Origin: Lachnospiraceae bacterium | Lineage (GTDB): Bacteria > Bacillota_A > Clostridia > Lachnospirales > Lachnospiraceae | Assembly (NCBI GenBank): GCA_028694115.1 | Contig: JAQUUB010000009.1 | Span: forward strand, 1 to 64,000 | Direction of reading: 5' to 3' | DNA length: 64,000 bases | Shown: piece after piece, positions 35,363 through 44,286 of the stretch | Numbering within the stretch: position 1 is the stretch's first letter | How the letters are laid out: every line of letters begins with the position of its first letter | Notes under the pieces: model-generated | Seen by the model: the letters and a program-made list of their open reading frames with translations, nothing else | What the model was told of the DNA's origin: nothing | The model's database searches: none | Made by a program: the position numbers and the translations under genes

Positions 35363-36955
35363 TTAATCACGTCCAAACTCTTCTAGAATAAGACCTTTAT
35401 TTCTATCAAGTGTCATACCAATACTCCATGCATTAATAAACAAAAGTAACGGTCTATCTTTTAAATCCTTGATTTTCTTCATATCTGATGTACCAACGAT
35501 TTTATCTAAATCAATTTCTTTATTTTCAATCCAGCGAATATGCTCATAAGGTAATTTTTCTAGTTTAATCTCCACATTATACTCATTTTCCAATCGATAT
35601 TTCAAAACTTCAAATTGAAGGACACCTACTACACCTACAATAATCTCTTCCATACCCGTATTATACTCTTGAAATATCTGAATTGCTCCTTCTTGTGCAA
35701 TCTGATTGATTCCCTTCACAAATTGCTTTCTCTTCATGGTATCAATTTGACGAACCCTTGCAAAATGCTCTGGTGCAAAGGTGGGAATTCCTTCATAAAT
35801 AAATTTATCATTCGTCATGCAGATGGTATCTCCAATCGAAAAAATACCTGGATCAAACACTCCAATAATATCACCTGCATAAGCTTCTTCTACAATATGT
35901 CTGTCCGAAGCCATCATTTGCTGTGGCTGGGATAAACGGATTACCTTTCCGCCCTGAACATGGAAGACCTCCATTCCAGCTTCGAATTTACCTGAACAAA
36001 TTCGCATAAATGCAATTCGATCACGATGATTCTTATTCATATTTGCCTGTATTTTAAACACAAAAGCAGAAAATTCTTTTTCTAGTGGATTAATGACACC
36101 AATGTCAGCTTTTCTAGGAAGGGGTGATGTTGTCATTTTGAGAAAATGCTGCAAAAAGATTTCTACACCAAAGTTTGTTAATGCAGAGCCAAAAAATACT
36201 GGAGACAATACTCCCTTATTAACAAGCTCCTGATCAAATTCTGCACTTGCCCCATCTAAAAGCTCGATTTCCTCAAATAGTTGTTCTTTATATTTCTGTC
36301 CAATATATTGTGTTAATTTTGCTTCGTCATTTAAAGAAATAACCGTTGTTTCTCCTTCTTTTGTACCTTTTTCGGTATCTGAATAAGTTACAACACATTG
36401 GTTTTCCCTGTCGTAAACACCTTTAAAATTTTTACCTGATCCAATTGGCCAATTCATTGGACAAGTTGCAATTCCTAACTCTTTTTCAATTTCATCAATC
36501 AATTCAAAAGTATCACCCGCATCACGATCCATTTTATTTATAAATGTAAAAATTGGGATTTTTCTCATCACACATACTTTAAAGAGCTTTCTAGTTTGTG
36601 CTTCAACACCCTTGCTTGCATCAATGACCATAACTGCAGAATCTGCTGCCATCAAAGTACGGTACGTATCTTCTGAGAAATCCTGATGTCCTGGAGTGTC
36701 CAGAATATTAATGCAACAATCATCATAGTTAAACTGCAACACGGAAGATGTAACAGAAATACCCCTTTCCTTTTCAATTTCCATCCAATCGGAAACTGCA
36801 TGACGGGCAGTTGCTTTTCCTTTTACACTTCCTGCTAGATTAATTGCTCCACCATATAATAAAAACTTTTCCGTCAATGTCGTCTTACCCGCATCAGGAT
36901 GGGATATGATTGCAAAGGTTCTTCTCTTGTTTATTTCCTGTGTATAATTGGGCAC
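35363..36955 (-). CDS. prfC: peptide chain release factor 3
   Basis: 530 aa translational GTPase that removes RF1/RF2 from the ribosome. G1 SHPDAGKTTLTEK, G3 DTPGHQDFSEDT, G4 FINKMDRDAGD are all present, with the RF3-specific C-terminal domains. Length is normal. Lies between deoB and the lipoprotein gene. Confidence 0.96.
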   Translation of the reverse strand: MPNYTQEINKRRTFAIISHPDAGKTTLTEKFLLYGGAINLAGSVKGKATARHAVSDWMEIEKERGISVTSSVLQFNYDDCCINILDTPGHQDFSEDTYRTLMAADSAVMVIDASKGVEAQTRKLFKVCVMRKIPIFTFINKMDRDAGDTFELIDEIEKELGIATCPMNWPIGSGKNFKGVYDRENQCVVTYSDTEKGTKEGETTVISLNDEAKLTQYIGQKYKEQLFEEIELLDGASAEFDQELVNKGVLSPVFFGSALTNFGVEIFLQHFLKMTTSPLPRKADIGVINPLEKEFSAFVFKIQANMNKNHRDRIAFMRICSGKFEAGMEVFHVQGGKVIRLSQPQQMMASDRHIVEEAYAGDIIGVFDPGIFSIGDTICMTNDKFIYEGIPTFAPEHFARVRQIDTMKRKQFVKGINQIAQEGAIQIFQEYNTGMEEIIVGVVGVLQFEVLKYRLENEYNVEIKLEKLPYEHIRWIENKEIDLDKIVGTSDMKKIKDLKDRPLLLFINAWSIGMTLDRNKGLILEEFGRD

Positions 36956-37003
36956 TTCTTTCTTCTCGCTTTCTATTTCTACTTAATAATCTTACATTCA
37001 ATT

Positions 37004-38161
37004 TTATAGTTCAACTGCCTCACCTGTGATTTTCTGTGGCACATCGAAATATTTTAACACAGTTGCACCTATATCTGCAAATGAATTCCGAGTCCCCAGA
37101 TTCTTAGGCACAATATTTTTTCCATACATGATAAAAGGTACGTACTCTCTTGTATGATCCGTTGTAGCAAGATATCCTGGATCGCATCCGTGATCTGCAG
37201 TAATCATCAGAATATCCTCTTCCTTCATTTTACCTATCATCTCAGGAAGCTTTTCATCAAAGTAAGCAAGTGCTTTTGCATATCCATCGATATCTCTGCG
37301 ATGACCATAAAGCATATCATAGTCTACCAGATTTACAAAACAAAGTCCTTCGAAATCTTTATCCATCCATTCAAGGGTCTTTTGAATCCCATCTTCATTG
37401 CTTTTTGTATACGTAAATTCCGTAATTCCTTTCCCAACAAAAATATCATTGATTTTGCCGATTGCTAATACATCTTTTCCTGCATCCTTTAACTGATCAA
37501 GCATTGTAACCTGAGGCGGCAATAAAGAATAGTCGTGACGGTTCGATGTCCTTGTATAATTACCTGAAGTTCCTATAAATGGACGCGCAATCACTCTTCC
37601 AACGCCATGCTTACCTTGCAACATCTTTCTAGCCATATGACAATATTCATAAAGAGTATCAAGCGGTACGATCTCTTCATGAGCCGCAATCTGAAAAACA
37701 CTGTCAGCAGATGTGTAGACAATCAAATCCCCTGTCTTAACATGTTCATCACCATAATCATTAATTACCTGCGTTCCAGAATAGGGTTTGTTGCATAACA
37801 CACCTCTTCCTGTCAATTGGCTAAATTCATCAAGTACTTCCTTAGGAAATCCTTCTGGATATGTGGGAAGTGGATTATCCGAACGAATCCCCGCAATTTC
37901 CCAATGGCCAATCGTCGTGTCTTTTCCCTGTGAAATCTCTTTCAACCGTGCTACCGTTGCTTTATGATTTTCCACACTGGTACCGCAAGTGACACCCTCT
38001 ATATTAAAAAGTCCCAAATCAGCCAATTGTGGCAGTTTAAAATATTCACTTTTTGAACAGGAATCAATGGTATTCACTTTAAAATCTCCAAATTTCTCTG
38101 CATCTGGCATTGCTCCTATTCCAAAACTATCTAAAACAATTAAAAATACACGTTTCCCCAT
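37004..38161 (-). CDS. deoB: phosphopentomutase
   Basis: 385 aa alkaline-phosphatase-superfamily enzyme that interconverts (deoxy)ribose 1- and 5-phosphates in nucleoside salvage. Metal ligands visible in VLDSFGIGAMPDA, TADHGCDP and TDHTREYVP. Stand-alone; no other deo gene in the window. Length normal. Confidence 0.96.
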   Translation of the reverse strand: MGKRVFLIVLDSFGIGAMPDAEKFGDFKVNTIDSCSKSEYFKLPQLADLGLFNIEGVTCGTSVENHKATVARLKEISQGKDTTIGHWEIAGIRSDNPLPTYPEGFPKEVLDEFSQLTGRGVLCNKPYSGTQVINDYGDEHVKTGDLIVYTSADSVFQIAAHEEIVPLDTLYEYCHMARKMLQGKHGVGRVIARPFIGTSGNYTRTSNRHDYSLLPPQVTMLDQLKDAGKDVLAIGKINDIFVGKGITEFTYTKSNEDGIQKTLEWMDKDFEGLCFVNLVDYDMLYGHRRDIDGYAKALAYFDEKLPEMIGKMKEEDILMITADHGCDPGYLATTDHTREYVPFIMYGKNIVPKNLGTRNSFADIGATVLKYFDVPQKITGEAVEL

Positions 38162-38265
38162 GATGATTAATTCCTTTCCGATTCATTCACTTATTTTGTT
38201 ATTATATCTGTTTTATATGGGATTCGCAAGAGAAAGCAGGTTATCATAAGAATAGTATATCCAAT

Positions 38266-38299
38266 AAAAAAGGGCTGCTCTGTCAAAAGCAACCTTTTT
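38266..38299 (-). terminator. terminator of the hemerythrin gene
   Basis: AAAAAGG-TGCT / AGCA-CCTTTTT hairpin followed by TTTTTT on the minus strand, 10 bases after the stop. Confidence 0.85.
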
Positions 38300-38309
38300 C
38301 TGATTAATT

Positions 38310-38699
38310 TTATTTTCCTATTAACTTATCAAGCTTTAAAATATGATTAAAGAGCCAATTTGTTAAAAATGTTAACATCTGCTCAATCATTTCATCTTGA
38401 TTTTCATCAACCACATCAAGATTCACTTCCCCTAATTTTTCAATAAACATTTTATGCTGTGCCTTTTGAATGAAAATAGCTTCATAATCAATTGATTCCA
38501 TATATTCTTCTTCATCCCTGAAATGGGTCTTTGTATATTCCTTTAATTCCTCTAAGATTGCAATAATTTGGTCATACTTATCTGATAAGTATTCTTCCTT
38601 TAGTAGTGAATATGCCTGATTTGCAAGTTCAAATAGATGTGCATGCTCCTCATCAACTAAAGCAATTCCTGTAAGATAATCTGATGTAAAATTGTACAT
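38310..38699 (-). CDS. bacteriohemerythrin-like protein
   Basis: 129 aa four-helix di-iron protein expected to bind O2, NO or iron. Ligands visible: H19 (DEEHAHLF), H59 and E63 (HFRDEEE), H82, H119 and D124 (HILKLD). The first His of the usual HxxxH on helix 3 is Gln (Q78), so one iron may be open or the site altered. Monocistronic, with its own promoter and a Fur-box-like operator, pointing to iron control. Likely protects an anaerobe from oxygen or stores iron (inference). Confidence 0.88.
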   Translation of the reverse strand: MYNFTSDYLTGIALVDEEHAHLFELANQAYSLLKEEYLSDKYDQIIAILEELKEYTKTHFRDEEEYMESIDYEAIFIQKAQHKMFIEKLGEVNLDVVDENQDEMIEQMLTFLTNWLFNHILKLDKLIGK

Positions 38700-38731
38700 T
38701 ATGCTTCCTCCATTCGTATTTTGTTTATAAT

Positions 38732-38750
38732 AGTAATGATTACCATTATT
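38732..38750. promoter_or_regulatory. Fur-box-like operator of the hemerythrin gene
   Basis: Minus strand AATAATGGTAATCATTACT matches 15 of 19 positions of the classical Fur box GATAATGATAATCATTATC and overlaps the end of the -10. PerR boxes are similar, so PerR cannot be excluded. Confidence 0.65.
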
Positions 38751-38776
38751 GTAATATAGAATATCTAAATTGTAAA
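38748..38776 (-). promoter_or_regulatory. hemerythrin promoter
   Basis: TTTACA (38776-38771), 17-base spacer, TACAAT (38753-38748) on the minus strand. Confidence 0.8.
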
Positions 38777-38887
38777 GAAAAAATATTATTAAGCAACCCT
38801 AATAATACTTGCATTCGTTTTCTCTTTATTTAAAATATATGACCACATTATACCATGCATTAAAATTTAATAAAAGTAGAATAAAAA

Positions 38888-38926
38888 AATTCCTCCAAGC
38901 ACAAATGCAGATTGCTTAGAGGAATT
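38888..38926 (-). terminator. terminator of the spoIIIA operon
   Basis: AATTCCTC / GAGGAATT plus inner AGCA/TGCT pairs, then seven T residues on the minus strand, just after spoIIIAH. Confidence 0.85.
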
Positions 38927-38930
38927 ATCA

Positions 38931-39641
38931 TTAACTTAATGGTGTAATTACGAGGTTTTCTGCGCTTACTCCCGTTTTTCTTTTTACGATATCTTCTATC
39001 TGTGCACGTTGTGCATCTGTCAATTCCGTTGAATTTACAACGACATCTGCAGAATCTCCTGTAATGGATACGATAGAATCGGTAAATCCTTTGGCTGCCA
39101 AAAGTATTTCTGCTGCTGTTTCTCTTTCTGAAATATCTGTCATTGAAATCATTTCATTGATTGCTGTCTGTTTCTGGTCATCGCCAATGCTTGCATTATT
39201 AATTACGTCCAGCAGGGTTTCTTTATTTTTTGCCCTTGTCTGTTCCTTCATTAGCTTTGCATTTGCCACGACACCAACACCAACCTTACTGCTATTTGTC
39301 AAAATAGCTTCTCCTGGGGTCGATGGTACTGTTTCGTCTGTGTCGTTTGATGCGGTAAATGCATCTGAGTCCGAATCAAGACTTTCTATTTCCGTATACT
39401 CAGTGTATGTACCATCTGAGGCATCCGTCACATCTGTCACTGAACCATCATCTTTCATTTCTGCTGAATACATATCTTCATCAGAAATATCAGAAACATT
39501 TAATTCATCCTGTACTGCAGTACTTCCTGTTTTTTTCACTAATTCTTCGTCATTTACTTTTGACCCGGCGAAATTTAAATATCCGGCAACAGCAATCATA
39601 ATTGCGAGGGCTGTTATAATCACCTGATTCTTCTTTACCAT
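38931..39641 (-). CDS. spoIIIAH: stage III sporulation protein AH
   Basis: 236 aa. Mother-cell half of the SpoIIQ-SpoIIIAH channel between mother cell and forespore. One N-terminal membrane helix (~6-26), an acidic low-complexity linker (~30-110), and a C-terminal YscJ/FliF-like ring-building domain (~125-236) that ends VKRKTGVSAENLVITPL. Last gene of the operon. Confidence 0.93.
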   Translation of the reverse strand: MVKKNQVIITALAIMIAVAGYLNFAGSKVNDEELVKKTGSTAVQDELNVSDISDEDMYSAEMKDDGSVTDVTDASDGTYTEYTEIESLDSDSDAFTASNDTDETVPSTPGEAILTNSSKVGVGVVANAKLMKEQTRAKNKETLLDVINNASIGDDQKQTAINEMISMTDISERETAAEILLAAKGFTDSIVSITGDSADVVVNSTELTDAQRAQIEDIVKRKTGVSAENLVITPLS

Positions 39642-39656
39642 AACACTGCTCCTATC

Positions 39657-40250
39657 TTATTTCTGGTTTTTCATCTTCATTACTTTTATTTTATGCGACT
39701 CTATTTGAAATAATGCCTCTGTAGACTCAGTAATTGCATTCACAACAATAGGATTATTTCCGCCCTCTGCAACCACCACTACACCCTTTACGATTGGCTC
39801 TATTTCTTTTGTAACATAAGGGCTCTGATGTCCTTCTGAATCCGTAGTGTAAATGGTACTTTCTGTCATTTCTACATCCATGGATGTTCTTGTACCTCCA
39901 GCACTATCCGCCTCTGATGTCGTGTTTCTAGTATTCGGAACATCTTTTTCTACTACGCTTTCTGATGAGTTTTGTAAGGTTACCATGACTTTAACTCTAC
40001 CCACTCCTTCAACCATAGAAAGCGTTTCTGAAAGTTTTTTTTCCATTTTTTCTTCATAATCTATCGTTTCTTCTATATTTTCTGATGTGACCTGTACTTC
40101 TTTCTCCTGCTTACCATCATTTGACTCTTTTGATTTTTTCTCAGTTGGTATGGAAATAACGATAAGTAGAACTCCTATCAATACAAAAATTAGTAATTGA
40201 TCTTTTTTCAAGTTCTTTATTTTTTCTATCATAGAATTTTCTAATTTCAT
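39657..40250 (-). CDS. spoIIIAG: stage III sporulation protein AG
   Basis: 197 aa. One membrane helix (~18-36), then a ring-building domain containing LSETLSMVEGVGRVKVMVTL and a C-terminal VKGVVVVAEGG strand region, as in SpoIIIAG, which forms a large ring in the engulfed forespore membrane. Ser/Thr-rich insertion around residues 105-135. Confidence 0.93.
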   Translation of the reverse strand: MKLENSMIEKIKNLKKDQLLIFVLIGVLLIVISIPTEKKSKESNDGKQEKEVQVTSENIEETIDYEEKMEKKLSETLSMVEGVGRVKVMVTLQNSSESVVEKDVPNTRNTTSEADSAGGTRTSMDVEMTESTIYTTDSEGHQSPYVTKEIEPIVKGVVVVAEGGNNPIVVNAITESTEALFQIESHKIKVMKMKNQK

Positions 40251-40277
40251 CCATTCACCTCCCTGATTGTATCAATA

Positions 40278-40856
40278 TTATGATAAATAAATCGTTATTT
40301 TTTCTTCCGAAAGATTTAATAATTGAGCAATCTCAGTTCGGTACTCTTCTGCTTGTAAATTTCCCTCATCTTTTGTCAATTGTCTGATAATTATCTTGTT
40401 GACAGAGATATTAGCAGTCTTATCCACATTTTTACTTATATATACTTCCAAATATGAAATCTTTCCATATTCATTATCGTTAACGTCCTCACAAACCCCC
40501 AATTTTACAGTGTTTACCATCATTTCCTCTCCAAATAATTCTTTATTAAGTTGTGTTTTAATTTCTTCTTCGTATGTGGATAACACAGTTGAATGCATGA
40601 TATTTTGCGAGCTTTCCAGATCAAATGTATCTTGATTTAATTTTTTCTCGTACTCTAGAATTTGATGTTCAAGATTCAATCCAATGTCATTATGTAAACC
40701 AATCGAAACCTGTTGTAAGAGACTCAACAGAATCAGAAAACTTCCAAATAATTTTACATATTTACGATATTTTGTACCAGGTATTACCTCTAATAGAATT
40801 CTCAGTACTAAATAGCAAGCAACAATATTTTTAATGATATTATAAATGAACTCCAT
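40278..40856 (-). CDS. spoIIIAF: stage III sporulation protein AF
   Basis: 192 aa. Two N-terminal membrane helices (~8-24 and ~34-50) followed by a soluble domain ending LLNLSEEKITIYL, the SpoIIIAF layout. Its Shine-Dalgarno GGGAG lies inside a degenerate R1 repeat at 40861-40897. Confidence 0.9.
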   Translation of the reverse strand: MEFIYNIIKNIVACYLVLRILLEVIPGTKYRKYVKLFGSFLILLSLLQQVSIGLHNDIGLNLEHQILEYEKKLNQDTFDLESSQNIMHSTVLSTYEEEIKTQLNKELFGEEMMVNTVKLGVCEDVNDNEYGKISYLEVYISKNVDKTANISVNKIIIRQLTKDEGNLQAEEYRTEIAQLLNLSEEKITIYLS

Positions 40857-40860
40857 CTTT

Positions 40861-40897
40861 CTCTTACTCCCATTTGCACACTACAGGCATGGACTTG
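40861..40897 (-). repeat. palindromic repeat R1, degenerate copy C (before spoIIIAF)
   Basis: Minus strand ...TGCAAATGGGAGTAAGA... shares 15 of 16 bases of its 3' part with copy A. The hairpin part (CCATGCCTGTAGTGTGCA) is decayed. Confidence 0.6.
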
Positions 40898-41956
40898 TTA
40901 TGAGATCCCTCTGTTTGTCGTCATCATAATAATTGCTAAAGTTATAATAAAGAGTATCAATGCCGTCATGACTGCCCGTAGCAAAAGAATTGTTCCATCT
41001 CCTACTTCACTGATTCCTTCCGTAATGTTTTTATGAGCGATAGGACTTAAAACTGCAGCTGTCCCTTTATACATCAAATAGAAAACAAGTAATTTTAATA
41101 CTGGAGACATGCAGGCTAATACAAGTATAATGAGCCCTGCAATTCCTATTCCATTTTTTACAAGTATTGCTGATCCTAGCACTACTTCAGTAACCGAATC
41201 CGTGATTCCACCCATCCCTGGTATCAGGGAAACTGCTCTTGTTAATACACCTTTCTTTACCGAATCAATAACAGGTGCTATCATACCTTGAATAAAATTA
41301 ATTCCTACTGCAACTCCTATCATTGTTTTAGAAAGAAACAAAATAATTGATTTTAAAAGTTCTGTTATCTGTTTTAAATATTCTCCACCAGCTAAATGAT
41401 TTACTAAGGACAGGACAATAAATATCTGAATCATAGGAAGCATGATTTTCAATATGCATTCTGTTGCAAATGAAATCATAAAAATAGCAATTGCCGAAAA
41501 TGCAGCCGCTCCCGATGCCCCTGAGGCCATTCCTACACTTAAAGAATAGGCTGGTATTAAAGCTCTCATAAAATCCACTAAATTGTTGATTGTATCATAT
41601 GCTACCTTTGATGTCACAGAAAACGTCTGGATCAGTAAGGTAAATAGCAGAAGAAACATTGCATAATAGCTCATATCTGCAATCTGATGGCTTTCAAAAA
41701 TACTACCCATTGCACTAAAAATTGCTGTGAAGATTGCAATCGTAAAAATTGCTAATAGTGCATATCTATGAGATTCAAATTCCGAAAGTACGGTCTCTTT
41801 TAATAGGTTGATAACAAACGATTGATTAATAATAGTATCGCCACTTATAATTCCTTTTACCATCTCTGTAAAACTAAAGTTTTGTTTTGGAAAAATGGAA
41901 TCCATTACTTCTTGAATTTGAGACATATCAAATTGCTGCCAAATCATGTCCTCCAT
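40898..41956 (-). CDS. spoIIIAE: stage III sporulation protein AE
   Basis: 352 aa polytopic membrane protein of the feeding-tube apparatus, about eight helices. Contains GVLTRAVSLIPGMGGITDSVTEVVLG, which is conserved. It is shorter than the ~390-400 aa Bacillus protein and begins MEDMIWQQFDM, without a signal peptide; a TAG just upstream in frame rules out an extension. Its start lies 4 bases after the spoIIIAD stop. Confidence 0.9.
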   Translation of the reverse strand: MEDMIWQQFDMSQIQEVMDSIFPKQNFSFTEMVKGIISGDTIINQSFVINLLKETVLSEFESHRYALLAIFTIAIFTAIFSAMGSIFESHQIADMSYYAMFLLLFTLLIQTFSVTSKVAYDTINNLVDFMRALIPAYSLSVGMASGASGAAAFSAIAIFMISFATECILKIMLPMIQIFIVLSLVNHLAGGEYLKQITELLKSIILFLSKTMIGVAVGINFIQGMIAPVIDSVKKGVLTRAVSLIPGMGGITDSVTEVVLGSAILVKNGIGIAGLIILVLACMSPVLKLLVFYLMYKGTAAVLSPIAHKNITEGISEVGDGTILLLRAVMTALILFIITLAIIMMTTNRGIS

Positions 41957-41959
41957 AAG

Positions 41960-42346
41960 CTACCCCAAAAAGCCATTCAAAGTATCCAAAAGTGAAAGGA
42001 TCACTGGAAGGCTTAAAATTAGAACCGATAATTTTCCAAACACTTCGATTTGACCTGCAATTGCTCCAAAACCAGCATCCTTGCAGATATTAGACGAAAA
42101 TTCGGAGAGATAGGTAACACCAACCATCTTAAATAATGTCTCCATATAAATATTTCCAACCGTCAGATAACTGTTGATTCCAGTAATTACTTGTTTCACT
42201 TCTGTAATTGCTGATACTACGTATGCAAATATAACAACACCCGTTATTAGACATATATAGGTACCATACTCTTGCTTTCCATTCTTAAAAAAGATTGCAA
42301 GAAACATTCCTATCAGTCCCAAAATACTAACTCTTAGAATATCCAT
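41960..42346 (-). CDS. spoIIIAD: stage III sporulation protein AD
   Basis: About 128 aa, four membrane helices, beginning MDILRVSILGLIGMFLAIFF. Member of the SpoIIIAC/AD family. The start is set at 42346, because the longer frame to 42364 would translate part of repeat R1, which instead provides the GTGGGTGT leader region. Confidence 0.92.
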   Translation of the reverse strand: MDILRVSILGLIGMFLAIFFKNGKQEYGTYICLITGVVIFAYVVSAITEVKQVITGINSYLTVGNIYMETLFKMVGVTYLSEFSSNICKDAGFGAIAGQIEVFGKLSVLILSLPVILSLLDTLNGFLG

Positions 42347-42391
42347 AGTTACACCCACCCGCATGCTTTAGCATGCATTTAAATCAATAGT
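42344..42391 (-). repeat. palindromic repeat R1, copy B (before spoIIIAD)
   Basis: Minus strand ACTATTGATTTAAATGCATG, CTAAAG, CATGCGGGTGGGTGTAACT then ATG: the same order and spacing as copy A at 8489-8537, about 80% identical, with GCATGC inverted arms. Confidence 0.85.
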
Positions 42392-42401
42392 AAATACATT
42401 T

Positions 42402-42596
42402 TTACAAAGCAAATAGTTTTCTAATTGTCTCAAATAAATCATATATGTATGGCAAAATCCATGATAGTACCAAAATCAATCCGGCAAGACTTGTTAAATA
42501 TGCCTGTTCTTCTCTCCCGCTATGTTTCAGTACCTGGTTCAGAATTGAAACAAGGATACCTACTGCTGCTATCTTAAATATTAAATTTACACCCAT
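42402..42596 (-). CDS. spoIIIAC: stage III sporulation protein AC
   Basis: 64 aa with two membrane helices (MGVNLIFKIAAVGILVSIL and LTSLAGLILVLSWILPYI). The GREEQAYLTSLAG loop is typical of the family. Shine-Dalgarno GGGAG 10 bases upstream. Confidence 0.93.
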   Translation of the reverse strand: MGVNLIFKIAAVGILVSILNQVLKHSGREEQAYLTSLAGLILVLSWILPYIYDLFETIRKLFAL

Positions 42597-42630
42597 AGTT
42601 TACCGTCTCCCAAGGAATGAACCTTTCTTT

Positions 42631-43149
42631 CTATAGTAATATGATTATTAAAAATAACCCCCCAACAATGCCAAGGCAGTTGCACAATTTCATCTTGTCT
42701 TTTGATTCTTTCTTCAATCGGCTGATTTTATCTTCTAATTCCATGCCATAATGTTCTAGATTATGAATCTGCATTTCCTTATCCAGATATCCCAGTTGTT
42801 CTCCAATCAATCCTAATTGTTCTTTATCATCATTCTTAAGTAACACGTGATTTAATTCTTTTTGGATGCATCTCATAAATATTTCACTAAATGAACATCC
42901 TGTACCGTCTTCAATCTGTTGATAAATGCCTCTGCAAAATTGGTTATAGGGTTTCTTGACCTTTTTTTCTACCCCATGAAATGCTTCGGCCAGAGAACAA
43001 TTACGATAGTTAATTTCGCCTTTTATATATTCAATCATACGTCGTAATTCTTGCAGACTTTCAATATATTCCCTAATTTCATTTGAGTATTTCAATCCTG
43101 TGCCAGCCGCTCCTAACAAGATCATAAGAATCCCCAAAATTTTTACCAT
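42631..43149 (-). CDS. spoIIIAB: stage III sporulation protein AB
   Basis: 172 aa; N-terminal and C-terminal membrane helices with a helical hairpin of ~130 residues between them, resembling GspF of type II secretion. Seen: LQELRRMIEYIKGEINY and the terminal CNCLGIVGGLFLIIILL. Start overlaps the spoIIIAA stop by 7 bases. Confidence 0.92.
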   Translation of the reverse strand: MVKILGILMILLGAAGTGLKYSNEIREYIESLQELRRMIEYIKGEINYRNCSLAEAFHGVEKKVKKPYNQFCRGIYQQIEDGTGCSFSEIFMRCIQKELNHVLLKNDDKEQLGLIGEQLGYLDKEMQIHNLEHYGMELEDKISRLKKESKDKMKLCNCLGIVGGLFLIIILL

Positions 43150-44099
43150 TTTGAACTCCCACCTAGCAGATCCATTTTTGAATTATAGATTGCATAATTT
43201 TTTTTCCCTGATTGCGGAGATCTCAGGATAATGTATCTTTCGAAGATATTTTCTTCAAGTATTCCCTTTAGTCTTCTATTATGAGATAATTCTTCTACAT
43301 TTTCCCCATGTATTGTGGCAATTATTTTACACCCACTTCTCAAAATATGATCAACTGCTTTGATATCATCCTCTCCACCAAGCTCATCGACCGCAATTAC
43401 TTTAGGTGACATGGAACGTACTAAAAGAATCATTCCTTCCGCCTTGGGACATGCATCTAGCAGATCCGTTCTACTTCCTAAGTCATTTTGTGGTATTCCA
43501 AGATAAGAACCACCTATTTCACTTCTTTCATCAACTACTCCTACAGTTTGTCCCTCTCCATATGTAGTTCCATCAGAAATCATACGAATAATATCCCTTA
43601 GCATTGTCGTTTTACCAAATCCAGGTGGTGATATAATTAAAGTATTCCGAACTCCATTTGAACCATATAAATGGCGAATCAGTTCGCTTGCTACACCCTT
43701 TATTTCATGAGAAATTCGAAAATTAAGACCTATAATGTACTGAAATGTTTTAATTTTTCCATTCTCAATCACAGGTTTTCCTACAATTCCTACTCTATGA
43801 CCACCTCTTAAGGTGAGGAACCCTTGTTTTATCTCCTCTTCAAATGCATAGATAGAAAACTCGCTAATATAGGATAGGATTTCTTCTAAATCTTCCTTTG
43901 TTGGCTTATAGGACTCATTGATCTCTTTACAAACCTGTCCATTTTTATCCATCATTACTTCTTTTCCATCCAGGTATAAAAAGATAGGATTTTGAATTCG
44001 AAATCTAATTTCTCTTACCTCATCTGCACGAATCGGCAACTTATCAATCATTGTACGAATCTTCTCTGGAAATAATCTGCACAGTTCATTTTTTTCCAT
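43143..44099 (-). CDS. spoIIIAA: stage III sporulation protein AA (ATPase)
   Basis: 318 aa cytoplasmic AAA+-like ATPase that powers the SpoIIIA-SpoIIQ channel. Walker A SPPGFGKTTMLRD near 160, Walker B MSPKVIAVDELGGEDD near 230. First gene of spoIIIAA-AH. Strong Shine-Dalgarno GGGAGGT upstream. Confidence 0.95.
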   Translation of the reverse strand: MEKNELCRLFPEKIRTMIDKLPIRADEVREIRFRIQNPIFLYLDGKEVMMDKNGQVCKEINESYKPTKEDLEEILSYISEFSIYAFEEEIKQGFLTLRGGHRVGIVGKPVIENGKIKTFQYIIGLNFRISHEIKGVASELIRHLYGSNGVRNTLIISPPGFGKTTMLRDIIRMISDGTTYGEGQTVGVVDERSEIGGSYLGIPQNDLGSRTDLLDACPKAEGMILLVRSMSPKVIAVDELGGEDDIKAVDHILRSGCKIIATIHGENVEELSHNRRLKGILEENIFERYIILRSPQSGKKNYAIYNSKMDLLGGSSKW

Positions 44100-44144
44100 A
44101 CATACCTCCCATTTCTTTCTCCCTTCAAGATAAGTCCTTAAAAT

Positions 44145-44172
44145 AATATATGAGACAAGACCTATTTTATTC
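44145..44172 (-). promoter_or_regulatory. possible sigma-E promoter of the spoIIIA operon
   Basis: Minus strand GAATAAA (44172-44166), 13-base spacer, CATATATT (44152-44145), resembling the sigma-E consensus KMATATW ... CATACAHT. The spacer is a base short, so this is tentative. Confidence 0.35.
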
Positions 44173-44208
44173 CCACATTTTGTATTTATAAAAAAACATA
44201 GTTTTCTA

Positions 44209-44237
44209 TTTACAAAATATCATTTCAATGGTATATT
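44209..44237 (+). promoter_or_regulatory. promoter of the glycyl-radical domain gene
   Basis: TTTACA (44209-44214), 17-base spacer, TATATT (44232-44237). Confidence 0.75.
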
Positions 44238-44249
44238 ATGAATATAAAC

Positions 44250-44268
44250 AATAATAATTACTATTATT
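44250..44268. promoter_or_regulatory. 7-5-7 inverted repeat in the leader of the glycyl-radical gene
   Basis: AATAATA-ATTAC-TATTATT, perfect arms, just after the transcription start. Resembles Fur/PerR-type AT palindromes; binder unknown. Confidence 0.4.
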
Positions 44269-44286
44269 AATTAAGGAGGTTTTTAT

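Noticed and set aside
38700..38930. Additional small gene between hemerythrin and spoIIIAH
   Set aside because: Only promoter, operator and terminator sequences are seen; no frame with a ribosome site.
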